Assembly: GCA_945859605.1 (NCBI GenBank)
Contig: OX243821.1
Location: 442,001-506,000, forward strand
Origin: Lumbricus rubellus
Taxonomy: Eukaryota; Annelida; Clitellata; Crassiclitellata; Lumbricidae
Direction of reading: 5' to 3'
DNA length: 64,000 bases
In this document: positions 41,831 through 51,140 of the stretch, piece after piece
Numbering within the stretch: position 1 is the first letter of the stretch
Layout: every line of letters begins with the position of its first letter
Position numbers and translations under genes: made by a program
Notes under the pieces: model-generated
The model's input: the letters and a program-made list of their open reading frames with translations, nothing else
Databases searched by the model: none
What the model was told of the DNA's origin: nothing

Positions 41831-44684
41831 GTCTTGTGTTTGTAGGTTATTCTTGGTTCTGATGGTTGTCCAATTCCTCCTTCGAAACCTTCTTCTCTTC
41901 ATCATCGTCCATCTTCTGTCGTTGATATTCCACCATCGATCAATTCTTCGTCTTCAACATTACAATCGCAAACGTTGTTTAACGATTCACGAAATCACGA
42001 TGCATCGTCGGATTTTCTCGTTGATGTTGATTCAGCCGCTAAATCCGCTTCGCAGTTGGTCAGTATACACTCTATTATTATATTACGGTTACATTCATTA
42101 CCGTCTTTACAGTTTTTTTGGTTGGAATCATTACAGATACAGTCATTACAGTCATTATTGTAATTAAGAGCAACTATTTTAAGCAATAAATGAATATTAT
42201 TGACCAAAAGAGTTCCCAACTGTGGCAGACGCACATAAAGTCAATGCAGAGTGGACAACATTTTCCATTTTGTGGACTACACAGTTTGAAGACGATAGGA
42301 GCAGAGACAGGTCAAGAGGGTGACATCAACATTAACAAATCCCAACTGTTACCAGCCACTTGCAGAGGGTAGAAAACATTTTTCATCCACCATCTTCAAA
42401 ATCCCTCATTCAAACGCCTCCCCTATCCCCGTTATTCCATCTTTCCGCAAAGGATGAGTTAACCCTTTACCGACCAGCACCATACAAGGTTTTCAATGCA
42501 CTTTACTACACACTGGTCGTCGTTGTCAAAGGGTTAAACGTGTTTTTTCAGGCGAAGAAGAGAAAGCGCTCAACCGAAGCGAATCCCATGAGCAACGACT
42601 CAAACTCATCGAACGAGTCAAACGCATCTCGTCGCTCATCCTCAAAGTCTGATCCGCTCGAGAAAGACTCGACCGAGTCTCGCGTTGGCGTTGGTTCCAC
42701 GAAACAGAAAATGCATGTCGCTCTCTTCGAATCGACTGACGACGATTCTGCGAAGAAGAAGAAGAAATCGTCAGCGCCAGAGAAACACGACGCGAGTAAA
42801 GCGAGATCTACGGAGCAGAAAACGACGTCGAAAGTTGATTTGGAAGACAACGCTGCAAAGCAACAACAGCAGCAGCATCGGTCGAGTAGTAAAGACGAAA
42901 GACACAAACACTCGTCTTCGTCTTCGTCTGGCAAGAGTCACCACAGACGAGACAACGCAGACGGTGACAGCAGCGGAGGCAGACGAGACCATCGCAGCAG
43001 CGAGAAAGACGGAGGAGGACACGGCGGAGGAGGAGGAGGAGGTCACTCGAAACCGAAATCTGAAGACCGGAATTCCCGATCGTCATCGCGAACGCCGAGT
43101 AAAGTGAAGAGTTTAGAGTCGAGTGGATCGCGAGTTCACGGCGGAGGCGGAGGATCTTCGTCGTCGAATCATGGATTATCGTCGACTCATCATCGCAGCT
43201 CATCGTCATCGAGTTCGCGTCACCATAGCAACAGCACGAAGAGTTCAAAGGTCGAGGGCAGTGGTTCATCGCGGCACGGAGGCAGCAGTCAGTCGCAGAA
43301 GAACGGTGAATCATCATCATCGAATCATCATCGTGGTTCATCGTCATCGTCGTCGTCTAAACATCATCGATTGAGTTCAACGGAGCAGAACATCGTTCTT
43401 CAACGTAAGACATCTTCAGAAATCCAAATCCGATTGAGTCCCATCGATATTCATGATAACTCCGTCAGATCCGGAAGCTCCACACGCAAACTCGAAACAT
43501 CATCTGCGAATCGCATTGGTCCTTCTCCAGATGGATTTTCCGGGGGAAAACCCAACGACTTGTCCCCGATGAAGAAAAGACCGAAAAACCCGACAGCAGC
43601 AGCGTCTCCAGCCGGATATCCACCGCCGACATTTGACCTTTCGAACGGAGGAGGAAGCGATCCGTTCTCCGCTTCCACCAATCGCAGCATTCGTCCGAAA
43701 TACGACAAACTCCTCGACGACATGAAAAGCGACGACGAAGACGAGAAGGAGGACGGTGAGATATGGTCGCCCGTGGCAACCGAACCCGAGTTGCCGTTGC
43801 CGTGGAAACCGGCGAGCAGTAAGGACGAGAAGTCGAAGGAGACGAATTCTTCTTCGTTTGACGCTCCCAAGAAGTCTCGGACTTCTTCGTCGTCTGCGAC
43901 TTCTCGCCTGGAAAAACCGGAGAGGTTTCCAACGTTCGGGTCGGAGAAGCCGAGTCCGACGAAGGCGAAGGGCGACTGGAGTTCGTCGGAGAAGACTTCT
44001 CCGGACTCCTTCTCCGGTTCGCAAGTCAAAGCAGCGAAGAAGTCTCACGCGAAGGAGAACGTTGCGGACGGCAAGTCGAGATCTTCGAAGAAGTCGAGCG
44101 TTGCGAAGTCCGGTGGCAACAATCAGAAGGATTTCTCCATCGTCAGCGGCCAGAGAACGTCGTCTGCGAAACAGAAGGGACTTCTTCCACCGACCGACTT
44201 TTCGTCATTCGCTGTGAAGTCCGAGTCGGAGGAGAAGTCTGACGTTGCGCAGAAGTTCAACTTCAAAGTCGACTCGCAATGGGACAACAGTTACGAAGCG
44301 ATCAGCAAGTCGCAAGACGCCGTCGCTGTTGCAATCAAAAAGGAAACTACGGAGTTGCAATTGTTTGGCGACGTCGTTAAAAGCGAGTCGAGTTTCTACG
44401 ACGAAAAGAAATGCATAAAAAGCGAGTCGCTGAAGAAGGAAACGACGACAACGATGGTTTACTCGGATCGAGCGGCGAATGGTGAGCTGCTCATGTCGCT
44501 CGTCGAAATGAAGGAGAAGATAAATAGAGTGACGTCAGCGATACTTCTGAATCGAATCGTTGACGTCATTCAAGCCGCTGGGAAGTTGAAGTCTGATGAC
44601 GATGCTTTGGAGTTCGACTTCTGTCAACTCGACTCGGAGACGATGATAAGAGTCAAGCAGATCCTTGAAACTGTGTCCGACTGA
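37637..44684 (+). CDS. AF9/ENL (MLLT1/MLLT3) orthologue, YEATS-AHD protein (5 exons, 922 aa)
   Basis: Coding exons: 37637-37648 (MADQ), 38590-38764, 39589-39824, 41846-42058 and 42552-44684. All are in phase; intron 2 uses a GC donor (AGAG|gcaagt). Residues about 5-140 form a YEATS domain ([46 protein letters not shown]). H54, S56, F57, G75 and Y76 of the acyl-lysine pocket are kept; the Phe expected before THDW is absent. Residues about 213-780 are a Ser/Lys/His-rich disordered linker. Residues about 858-922 are the ANC1-homology domain ([13 protein letters not shown]...[21 protein letters not shown]), which in AF9/ENL binds AF4, DOT1L, BCoR or CBX8. The expected role is a chromatin reader in the super elongation and DOT1L complexes. 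It is longer than human AF9 (568 aa). One gene represents the vertebrate pair, so I give no symbol. Confidence 0.92.
38103..38414. mobile_element. hAT-like element with three internal hairpin units
   Basis: It starts CATGGGCGGAGACTTAGG. The flanks GCCATTAG (38095-38102) and GCCATTCG (38415-38422) agree at 7 of 8 bases. The right terminus matches poorly. The interior repeats an approximately 75-bp unit three times, each with GACTAAAAAA(A)GGTC(A/G)T. Located in intron 1 of the AF9/ENL gene. Confidence 0.45.
38817..39330. repeat. 45-bp minisatellite, 11 units
   Basis: Unit TTGACGGTTATTTATTAATT plus TAATAATTAATGATTATTTA and TTAAG. Copies are nearly identical except for an imperfect first and last. 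It starts 52 bp after the GC donor of AF9/ENL intron 2. Confidence 0.95.
39851..40700. repeat. MITE-derived 70-bp tandem array, 12 units
   Basis: Outer ends are inverted repeats CAGGGCCGGTAGTTATGGAG and CTCATAACTACCGGCCCTG. Inside, a 70-bp unit repeats about 12 times, each junction being CATAACTACTGGCTGGTAGT, i.e. two inner ends fused. It begins 26 bp after the exon 3 donor. I see no flanking 8-bp duplication. Confidence 0.9.
40740..40812 (-). repeat. SINE-tail fragment
   Basis: TTTAAGCGCCCTTCAAGATT is followed by a CTACTCAAAGCGCTTCCGAC block and an ATCGGAG block. A short piece of the common tail, in AF9/ENL intron 3. Confidence 0.4.
41271..41519 (+). pseudogene. Non-LTR retrotransposon ORF C-terminal fragment
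   Basis: An open frame encodes [32 protein letters not shown] and a Lys/Arg/Gln-rich end, terminating in TGA at 41517-41519. This layout (GxxxRYKDxLKxxLK...AxDRxxWR) is the C-terminal tail of many animal LINE ORF2 proteins. No reverse transcriptase domain precedes it, so the copy is heavily 5'-truncated. It lies in AF9/ENL intron 3. Confidence 0.6.
41590..41840. repeat. (ATT/ATC)n tracts before AF9/ENL exon 4
   Basis: Two runs of ATT, GTT and ATC triplets (about 41598-41735 and 41790-41830) up to the exon 4 acceptor. Hydrophobic Ile-rich frames are artefacts. Confidence 0.85.
42463..42533. mobile_element. Ultra-short TTAA-flanked palindromic element (copy 4, 71 bp)
   Basis: TTAA at 42459-42462 and 42534-42537. 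The ends are CCCTTTACCGACCAG and the complement of CCCTTTGACAACGACGACCAG, sharing CCCTTT and CGACCAG around a 6-bp length difference. It ends 18 bp before AF9/ENL exon 5, so it lies next to the acceptor. Confidence 0.5.
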
Positions 44685-45002
44685 GTCTTGTTGGCCGGGT
44701 CTGGGGTCGGTCGGAGTCGTGTTGACCGGGTCTGGAGTCGGACGAAGTCTTGTTGACCGGGTCTGGAGTCGGACTGAGTCGTGTTGACCGGGTCTGGAGT
44801 CGAACAGAGTCGTGTTGACCAGGTCTGGAGTCAAACAGAGTCGTGTTGACCGGGTCTGGAGTCGGACTGAGTCGTGTTGACCGGGTCTGGAGTCGAACAG
44901 AGTCATGTTGACCAGGTCTGGAGTCGAACAGAGTTGTGTTGGCTCAGTTTGGAGTCGAACAGAGTCGGTTTGACCGGGTCTGTAGTCGAACTGAGCCGAG
45001 TC
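44676..45002 (+). repeat. 31-bp minisatellite overlapping the AF9/ENL stop codon
   Basis: Ten 31-bp units plus a partial unit, consensus TCGGACTGAGTCGTGTTGAC then CGGGTCTGGAG. The first unit starts at TCC GAC TGA, the last two residues and the stop. The long minus-strand frame across it is an artefact. 45003-46047 is probably 3' UTR or intergenic, with degenerate AAACCAGG repeats near 45280-45345. Confidence 0.9.
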
Positions 45003-46047
45003 CACGTGACTTTGGCGTGTGATAGATTCTGTGCTTGGAGTCTTTAAATCAGCATTTGCAGTTCAATGTGTGATAAGAAAGATGATTAGTGTTGCCCTCC
45101 TCCTTTATCCATGCTTGGGACTGGCACTGGCAGAGTGCAAACAGTGGCAGAGTTTGATTGTGTAAAGAACGGTCTGCATTAAATATAAAGGAACTGTCAC
45201 AAATGGACGATGTTAGAAAAACATCGTTCATTTATGGATGAAATGCAACTTGAATGGTTTAGCCTAACATGTTAAAGTTAAACCAGGAGTCAAAGGTGAA
45301 ACCAGGAGGTTAAAGGTCAAACCAGGTTAAACTTTAAGACGTTGAAAGCTGAGCCTGGCAGTTGAAGGATGAACTAAGAGGTTAAATGTAAATTTTGACC
45401 TTCCAATTTTTGCGTTTTATTTCCCATAAAGTTTTAACTTGTTATGTATTGAAATCGTCGATTTCTGAACAGTGAGTTTTGTTTATGGAGCAAATTCCTC
45501 AATGCGCAAGAGTATGGTGTGCAGTTGTCTCTTTGCTGCGTGAATAACAGTGCATTCTCTACACGATGGAGTCAGAAGTAGGTTTTAAGAAAACTGGTGA
45601 GTGGATTGAGAATCATCTTAAGACTTGATAATCAATTTCTCTTGTCTGTAGCATCTGAATTTTTAAGGATATAATATCTGATGAAAAAATGAACGAACAT
45701 GCGTATCATTCTTTCATAGGCTGCTCGATTGTTTTGTGTCTCGAGTGTTTCCCTTTGAATTCGATAAATTACAGAAGAAATGTTTTTACGTTGTTTGGTT
45801 TTATGTGACAGTTAATTTCTCAAGAGTTTGGTGTGAAATGTGAATGGCGAGGGAATGTCTTGCTTATGAAATATTCTTGACAGTGTTGAACACCACCTTT
45901 GGTTGTTCTTAATTCTAGGTGCAGCTCCTGCTGTGTATTTGCAAAAGTTATGTCACTCTACTTTGGTTGTATTCGCCTTCCTTTAGAACTTTTAGAACTA
46001 CGTCTGCAGACTCTGCACCCTGGGACTCTATCAGAATCCTATCTCAC

Positions 46048-46208
46048 TGATGGATACTCTGATATGTACACTCTAGTGACTTGTATGCACACTCTAGGAT
46101 GCATAGTCTGGGGAGTAGTGTCACTTCCGGTTTCGATGTTTCCTGTTGTGTTTACTTTTACCGTTAAATAAATGTTTAATAATCTAATTCGATTATCAGA
46201 ACATAACA
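46048..46208 (+). repeat. 5' LTR
   Basis: 161 bp, TGATGGATACTC...AGAACATAACA, with AATAAA at 46167-46172 as the likely polyadenylation signal. By eye it is identical to the 3' LTR. Confidence 0.95.
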
Positions 46209-46222
46209 TGGCGCAGCCGACA
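46209..46222 (+). other. Primer-binding site of the retrotransposon
   Basis: TGGCGCAGCCGACA begins directly after the LTR CA. TGG complements the CCA end of a tRNA primer; I have not identified the tRNA. Confidence 0.6.
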
Positions 46223-46319
46223 ATTATTTCATAATAGATCAGGTTAGCGAACACACTAACGAACTTCGCCAACAAACGCTAAATGATTTTATAAGCACGC
46301 AAACTGTACGCAAAACACA

Positions 46320-49300
46320 ATGAGTAAAAGCGGCAAAACCTCGGGAAACGACACAACCGCCGCGAACCCAGATCAAATGTCTGTTATCTTACAAATCATT
46401 CAACAGCAAGCGGATGATCGGAAACAAATGGAAGAAACATTCCGTCAGGAACGACGCGCTGCGGAGGAACGTTTCACTCAATTACTTCAGGCAATGCAAC
46501 AAACAACGCCATCTAGCAACACTGAAACGAACCATCTCACTCAAATGGCCAAACAGACTCTCCGCCCTCCGACTAACATTAACTTTTTGTCTGGCACCCC
46601 GTCCATGGCGGAATTTACGAGCTGGCGGAAATCGTGGGACGATTATGCACTGATTAACCACGTTGACCAGCACGACCGAGCCACACAACTTGCTGCTCTC
46701 AGGACACATATGTCGCCAGAATTTCAAGCTGTCCTAAATGAATCAGTCACCATTGACAGTATCATACCAGATGAACCAACTGTTGAGGAGGCTCTCACAG
46801 CTATCCACAGCTTCATTCGCGGTGTGCAGAATATCATTGTCGATCGCTTCCACTTCTTCACTCGACGTCAACAACCAGGTGAATCATTCGAACACTTTTT
46901 CGTGGCCTTGCGTCAACTCTGCAGACTCGCCGATGTGTGCAACCACTGTACTGACACACAATTAATCACACTTATCATAATCGGTGTCCAGGACCCTGAC
47001 CTCCAGAAAAAATTATTGGAGACCCGACCAGTTCCAAATCTGAACCAAGTTCTTACAGTCTGCCGCGCTTTCGAGTCTGCCGGAGCAGACCAGGCACTCA
47101 CATCCAGTGTGGTGGCACAGGCGGGCAGGCAGGAGAAATCACGTGCCTACAACACCTCGCGACCACATCAATCGCAACCTCAGAATCGCAGCAACCGAAC
47201 ATACAAAGGCACCACAACGTCGTGCTATTGGTGTGCTGGTGACCCACATCCGAGCCGCAGTCAGTGTCCTGCAAAAGATACTACCTGTAATTTTTGCCTG
47301 ATCAAAGGACATTACCAGAAGGCTTGCAAAAAACGATTTAACGACCAAAAAACAGAAAATTCAACCAACAAAGTTGTCAACACAGCGAAGGTCATGGAGG
47401 CCACCACAAGCTCTGGCGTCACCCCAGTATCCCTTCACGTTAACGCGTGCGGGCGAGAGGCTCAGCTCCTGGCTTACCCAGACACAGGTGCAGACATTAA
47501 CATCTTACCAGAGAAATATTTGCACAAGCTCGGTATGAACTCCGGATCCCTCCGACCAGCCAACATCACCATAATGGCATACAATGGAAAACGTGATTCA
47601 CCAATCGGATTCTTTCCTGCCAAGATTAGCATAGGTGAATCCACATTAGACAGCAAGATTTATGTCCAACGAGGAACCAATCGATTCCTACTATCAGGCT
47701 TGGCATGCGAAAAACTGGGAATAATATCATTTCCTCTGCAAAAAGCACAAGCTGTCACAACAACTGTGACCTCAGAAATATCATTTCCTCTGCAAAAAGC
47801 ACAAGCTGTCACAACAACTGCGACTTCAGACGGCGTCTTACTATCCACTGATATAGAAGGTGACCCATCAGATGACCTCATAAGCAAGACTCGAGAACAC
47901 ATCATGACGGAATTTGCTGATGTATTCGGTGATGACAACCTGCTACATCCAATGAAGGGATCCCCTATGAAAATTCATCTGAAACCTGATGCACAACCAT
48001 ATGCCTTGACTGCAGCACGTCAAGTGGCATTTGGCCTCCGAGATCAGGTCCAGATGGAGCTCCAAAACATGGTGGCGAAGGGCATCATTGAAAAACTGGA
48101 AGACGAGGCGTCAGAATGGTGCCATCCCATGGTCGTTGTGCGCAAGCCAGATGGCCGCATCCGCATATGTGTTGATTACACGAAACTCAATAAATATGTC
48201 AGCCGACCCATCTACCCCACGCGCACACCGAAAGCCGCCATTGATTCTATCACAGCTGGAGACAAATTCTTCACCACTCTCGATGCTGTTCAAGGATACT
48301 GGCAAATGGAACTATCATCTGAAAGTCAACACCTCACCACTTTCATCACGTCAGAGGGACGGTTCCGATTCCTTCGAGCCCCAATGGGCCTTAATGCCAC
48401 GGGAGACGAATACAACCGTAGGGGCGACATCGCATTGGCTGGTATAAGCAATGTTCAAAAAGTGGTTGATGACATCCTCATCCACAGTAAAACATTTCAA
48501 CAGCATGTAGACACAGTTATCGCCGTTCTCCACCGATGCCGAGAACATGGTATCACACTGAACAAGCGGAAATTCACATTCTGCCAACCACAGACCAAAT
48601 ATGCAGGATATTGTCTCACGTCGTCGGGGATTACCACTGATCCGAACAAGATATCAGCCATATCAAATTTTCCACCGCCCACCAACATTACAGAACTCCG
48701 CTCATTCTTTGGATTGGTTAATCAACTCGGCAGCTTCAGTAGCGAGATCGCCTCTACAATGCAACCACTCCGTCCGCTGCTCAAAAAAGGAAGAGTCTTT
48801 GCATGGTCAGTCAACCAACAGTCGGCATTTGACAACGTCAAAGCAACATTGACAAAATCGCCGATCCTTCAGCCATTCGATTTAAAACTTCCCACCATAT
48901 TGCAAACAGATGCATCCCGCACTCGTGGCCTTGGATTTGCTTTGCTACAGAAATCCCATGACAACACGCTCACCCTGGTGCAATGCGGTAGCAGATTCAT
49001 ATCAGACACAGAATCAAGATATGCAATGATTGAGTTGGAACTACTCGCAGTCGTATGGGCCATGAACAAATGCCGGCTCTACTTGAGTGGACTACCCCAC
49101 TTCACACTCATTGTTGACCACCGTCCACTGATACCAATCCTCAATTCAAAAGGATTGGACGAAATTGACAACCCCCGCATTCTTCGTCTACGGGAAAAAC
49201 TCCTCCCATTCAGTTTTGAAACAGAGTGGACAAACGGCCAGAACCACATGATTCCCGATGCATTGTCTCGGGCGCCTGTCCACGACCCTGACAACGATGA

Positions 49301-50699
49301 TCAACACCTGGAAACCGACCTCACCACAGACATGGAAATCCGAGTCAACTACATGACCACCCAGTTGAGAGAGGACGATTACATGGACAACAATTACGAC
49401 TCTACACTCAACCAAATTGCAGACGCTGCTAAACAAGACGAACAATATCAAGCACTGATCAAGCTGATACAGCAAGGATTCCCATCACGATCCACACTCT
49501 TGCCACCAGAACATCAGCCATATTATAAACTTCGCCATGACCTCACCGTACATGGCGACATAATATTATACCAGACTCGAATCCTAGTCCCGAAGACTCA
49601 AAGTAGTGACGTGCTACAGAAACTCCACTTATCACATCAGGGCATTGACCGAACAAAACGCAGAGCACGACAGACAGTTTTTTGGCCTGGAATCACATCG
49701 GATATCGTCAACACTATTAACGCCTGCACCAAATGCCAGGAAGGACGCGCATCTCTTCCAGCGGAAAGTATCGACTCGGATAAGCCTCCAACCAGACCTT
49801 TCCAAGAGACTGCGGTGGACATATTCCAATTTGCGGGCTACCATTACCTTGTTTATGTCGATCGGTTTTCTGGGTGGATTGAGGTCTCCAAGTTCAACAA
49901 ATCGCCAAGTGCAGAGATGGTCATAGGAATTCTCAGACGTTATCTTATCCAATTTGGTATTCCGAACAAAATGAGATCCGATGGCGGAACGCAGTTCACA
50001 GCAGAGGTTATGAAGAAATTCACGCAAAATTGGGGAATCAATCATGTGTTCAGCGCTCCACACTTCCCATCATCCAATGGATTAGCCGAGTCTGCTGTTA
50101 AATCAGTCAAGGCATTAGTTGCGGCATCTGCAAACAATGGTGATATCGAGCGTGACACATTTGCTCAAGGTTTACTTGAATTACGCAACACACCACGCTC
50201 GAATGGTCTATCACCTGCAGAGATGATTTTCGGATCACCATTACGATCCTGTGTCCCTACACACCATCTGGTCTTGTCCAAGAAATGGAGAGACCTGGCA
50301 GACAAGGAAGATGTTGCACCACTTCCACCGGCGAATTTGAAGTCACGACAACTCAGACCTCTGCATGCTGGAGATAAATGCTGGATACAAGATCCATCCA
50401 ACAAACGATGGTCTTCGATCGGTCAGGTCATACAAGCCCGGCATCGCAACTACACCGTGAAACTGCCAAGTGGCCGAATTCTATGGCGCAACCGACGCCA
50501 CATTCGCCCATACCTGGGAGACGAAGAACAATCCGCCAACACATCACTGCAACAAGAAATCCAGCCAGCAATCACCCCAAAAGAGACGACAGAATTTACT
50601 CCTGCACCATCAGAGTGGAAGAAGACTCAATTTAAACAATTTAATTACCCAAATCTGAGAAGGAGCCCCCGATTTGTACAATCTATAAAACCCAAGTAA
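46320..50699 (+). CDS. Retrotransposon Gag-Pol polyprotein (1459 aa)
   Basis: A single frame with no stop or frameshift. In order: gag (about 1-290, with RQQPGESFEHFFVALRQL), two CCHC-like zinc knuckles (about 302-337), aspartic protease with DTGA at 388, reverse transcriptase (about 560-740; catalytic box VVDD at 715-718), RNase H (TDAS, Asp 864), the integrase HHCC finger (about 1102-1140) and the integrase core D1167, D1221, E1257 (D-53-D-35-E). A C-terminal tail has no recognisable chromodomain. An 18-residue direct repeat lies between protease and reverse transcriptase. Gag and Pol are fused, so any Gag excess must come from processing rather than frameshifting. All catalytic residues I can check are present, so the copy could be active; that is inference. 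Confidence 0.95.
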   Translation: MSKSGKTSGNDTTAANPDQMSVILQIIQQQADDRKQMEETFRQERRAAEERFTQLLQAMQQTTPSSNTETNHLTQMAKQTLRPPTNINFLSGTPSMAEFTSWRKSWDDYALINHVDQHDRATQLAALRTHMSPEFQAVLNESVTIDSIIPDEPTVEEALTAIHSFIRGVQNIIVDRFHFFTRRQQPGESFEHFFVALRQLCRLADVCNHCTDTQLITLIIIGVQDPDLQKKLLETRPVPNLNQVLTVCRAFESAGADQALTSSVVAQAGRQEKSRAYNTSRPHQSQPQNRSNRTYKGTTTSCYWCAGDPHPSRSQCPAKDTTCNFCLIKGHYQKACKKRFNDQKTENSTNKVVNTAKVMEATTSSGVTPVSLHVNACGREAQLLAYPDTGADINILPEKYLHKLGMNSGSLRPANITIMAYNGKRDSPIGFFPAKISIGESTLDSKIYVQRGTNRFLLSGLACEKLGIISFPLQKAQAVTTTVTSEISFPLQKAQAVTTTATSDGVLLSTDIEGDPSDDLISKTREHIMTEFADVFGDDNLLHPMKGSPMKIHLKPDAQPYALTAARQVAFGLRDQVQMELQNMVAKGIIEKLEDEASEWCHPMVVVRKPDGRIRICVDYTKLNKYVSRPIYPTRTPKAAIDSITAGDKFFTTLDAVQGYWQMELSSESQHLTTFITSEGRFRFLRAPMGLNATGDEYNRRGDIALAGISNVQKVVDDILIHSKTFQQHVDTVIAVLHRCREHGITLNKRKFTFCQPQTKYAGYCLTSSGITTDPNKISAISNFPPPTNITELRSFFGLVNQLGSFSSEIASTMQPLRPLLKKGRVFAWSVNQQSAFDNVKATLTKSPILQPFDLKLPTILQTDASRTRGLGFALLQKSHDNTLTLVQCGSRFISDTESRYAMIELELLAVVWAMNKCRLYLSGLPHFTLIVDHRPLIPILNSKGLDEIDNPRILRLREKLLPFSFETEWTNGQNHMIPDALSRAPVHDPDNDDQHLETDLTTDMEIRVNYMTTQLREDDYMDNNYDSTLNQIADAAKQDEQYQALIKLIQQGFPSRSTLLPPEHQPYYKLRHDLTVHGDIILYQTRILVPKTQSSDVLQKLHLSHQGIDRTKRRARQTVFWPGITSDIVNTINACTKCQEGRASLPAESIDSDKPPTRPFQETAVDIFQFAGYHYLVYVDRFSGWIEVSKFNKSPSAEMVIGILRRYLIQFGIPNKMRSDGGTQFTAEVMKKFTQNWGINHVFSAPHFPSSNGLAESAVKSVKALVAASANNGDIERDTFAQGLLELRNTPRSNGLSPAEMIFGSPLRSCVPTHHLVLSKKWRDLADKEDVAPLPPANLKSRQLRPLHAGDKCWIQDPSNKRWSSIGQVIQARHRNYTVKLPSGRILWRNRRHIRPYLGDEEQSANTSLQQEIQPAITPKETTEFTPAPSEWKKTQFKQFNYPNLRRSPRFVQSIKPK

Positions 50700-50749
50700 A
50701 TTCTTAAACAGGGGAATTGAGTGGTACTCTGAAATGATTCTGAATATGA
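50696..50749 (+). repeat. Degenerate extra copy of the polypurine tract and LTR start
   Basis: AAGTAAATTCTTAAACAGGGG followed by AATTGAGTGGTACTCTGAAATG parallels the real AAGTAAATTCTTAAAAAGGGG plus LTR start at 50776-50826. The first copy overlaps the gag-pol stop codon. Confidence 0.8.
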
Positions 50750-50787
50750 TATACATTTACAGTAAAAAAAAAAACAAGTAAATTCTT

Positions 50788-50799
50788 AAAAAGGGGAGT
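50788..50799 (+). other. Polypurine tract
   Basis: AAAAAGGGGAGT directly precedes the 3' LTR; it is the expected plus-strand primer. Confidence 0.8.
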
Positions 50800-50960
50800 T
50801 GATGGATACTCTGATATGTACACTCTAGTGACTTGTATGCACACTCTAGGATGCATAGTCTGGGGAGTAGTGTCACTTCCGGTTTCGATGTTTCCTGTTG
50901 TGTTTACTTTTACCGTTAAATAAATGTTTAATAATCTAATTCGATTATCAGAACATAACA
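50800..50960 (+). repeat. 3' LTR
   Basis: 161 bp, the same sequence as the 5' LTR, followed by the CTCAC target duplication. Confidence 0.95.
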
Positions 50961-51005
50961 CTCACTAAACTTAAAACTGTTCTTTTTTCTTTAATGGGCG
51001 CTATA

Positions 51006-51140
51006 CAGGGCTGAAAGTGGTTTGCAAAAATTGCCAGGTCTCTTTGGCCCAAAGGGTGCTAGAGATAAGTGTTTATTCAAGCGCCAAAAAATTAATGCCG
51101 GGTCTGAGATCCGGACAGACCCGGCTCACTTTCTGCCCTG
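51006..51140. mobile_element. hAT-like MITE, family M (135 bp)
   Basis: Ends CAGGGCTGAAAGTGG and CTCACTTTCTGCCCTG. GCGCTATA flanks both sides (50998-51005 and 51141-51148). The target is the GGCGCTATATAAAT tail of a SINE fragment. The interior contains a GCCGGGTCTGAGATCCGGAC near-palindrome. Confidence 0.8.

Larger units (their letters stand above)
46048..50960 (+). mobile_element. Full-length Ty3/gypsy LTR retrotransposon
   Basis: Two identical 161-bp LTRs (46048-46208, 50800-50960) start TG and end CA. They are bounded by the 5-bp duplication CTCAC (46043-46047 and 50961-50965). A primer-binding site, one gag-pol frame and a polypurine tract lie in order between them. Short LTRs, a single frame and no chromodomain suggest the Mag lineage (SURL, Steamer); this is inference. 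The insertion lies between the AF9/ENL and PLEKHB genes, with both genes pointing towards it. Confidence 0.95.

Noticed and set aside
42548..44217. Several long frames opposite or overlapping AF9/ENL exon 5
   Set aside because: They are Arg/Ser-rich shadows of the true frame, which has domain matches at both ends of the gene.
44535..45005. Minus-strand frame with repeated RPGQ-type peptide
   Set aside because: It is the complement of the 31-bp minisatellite and the end of AF9/ENL exon 5.
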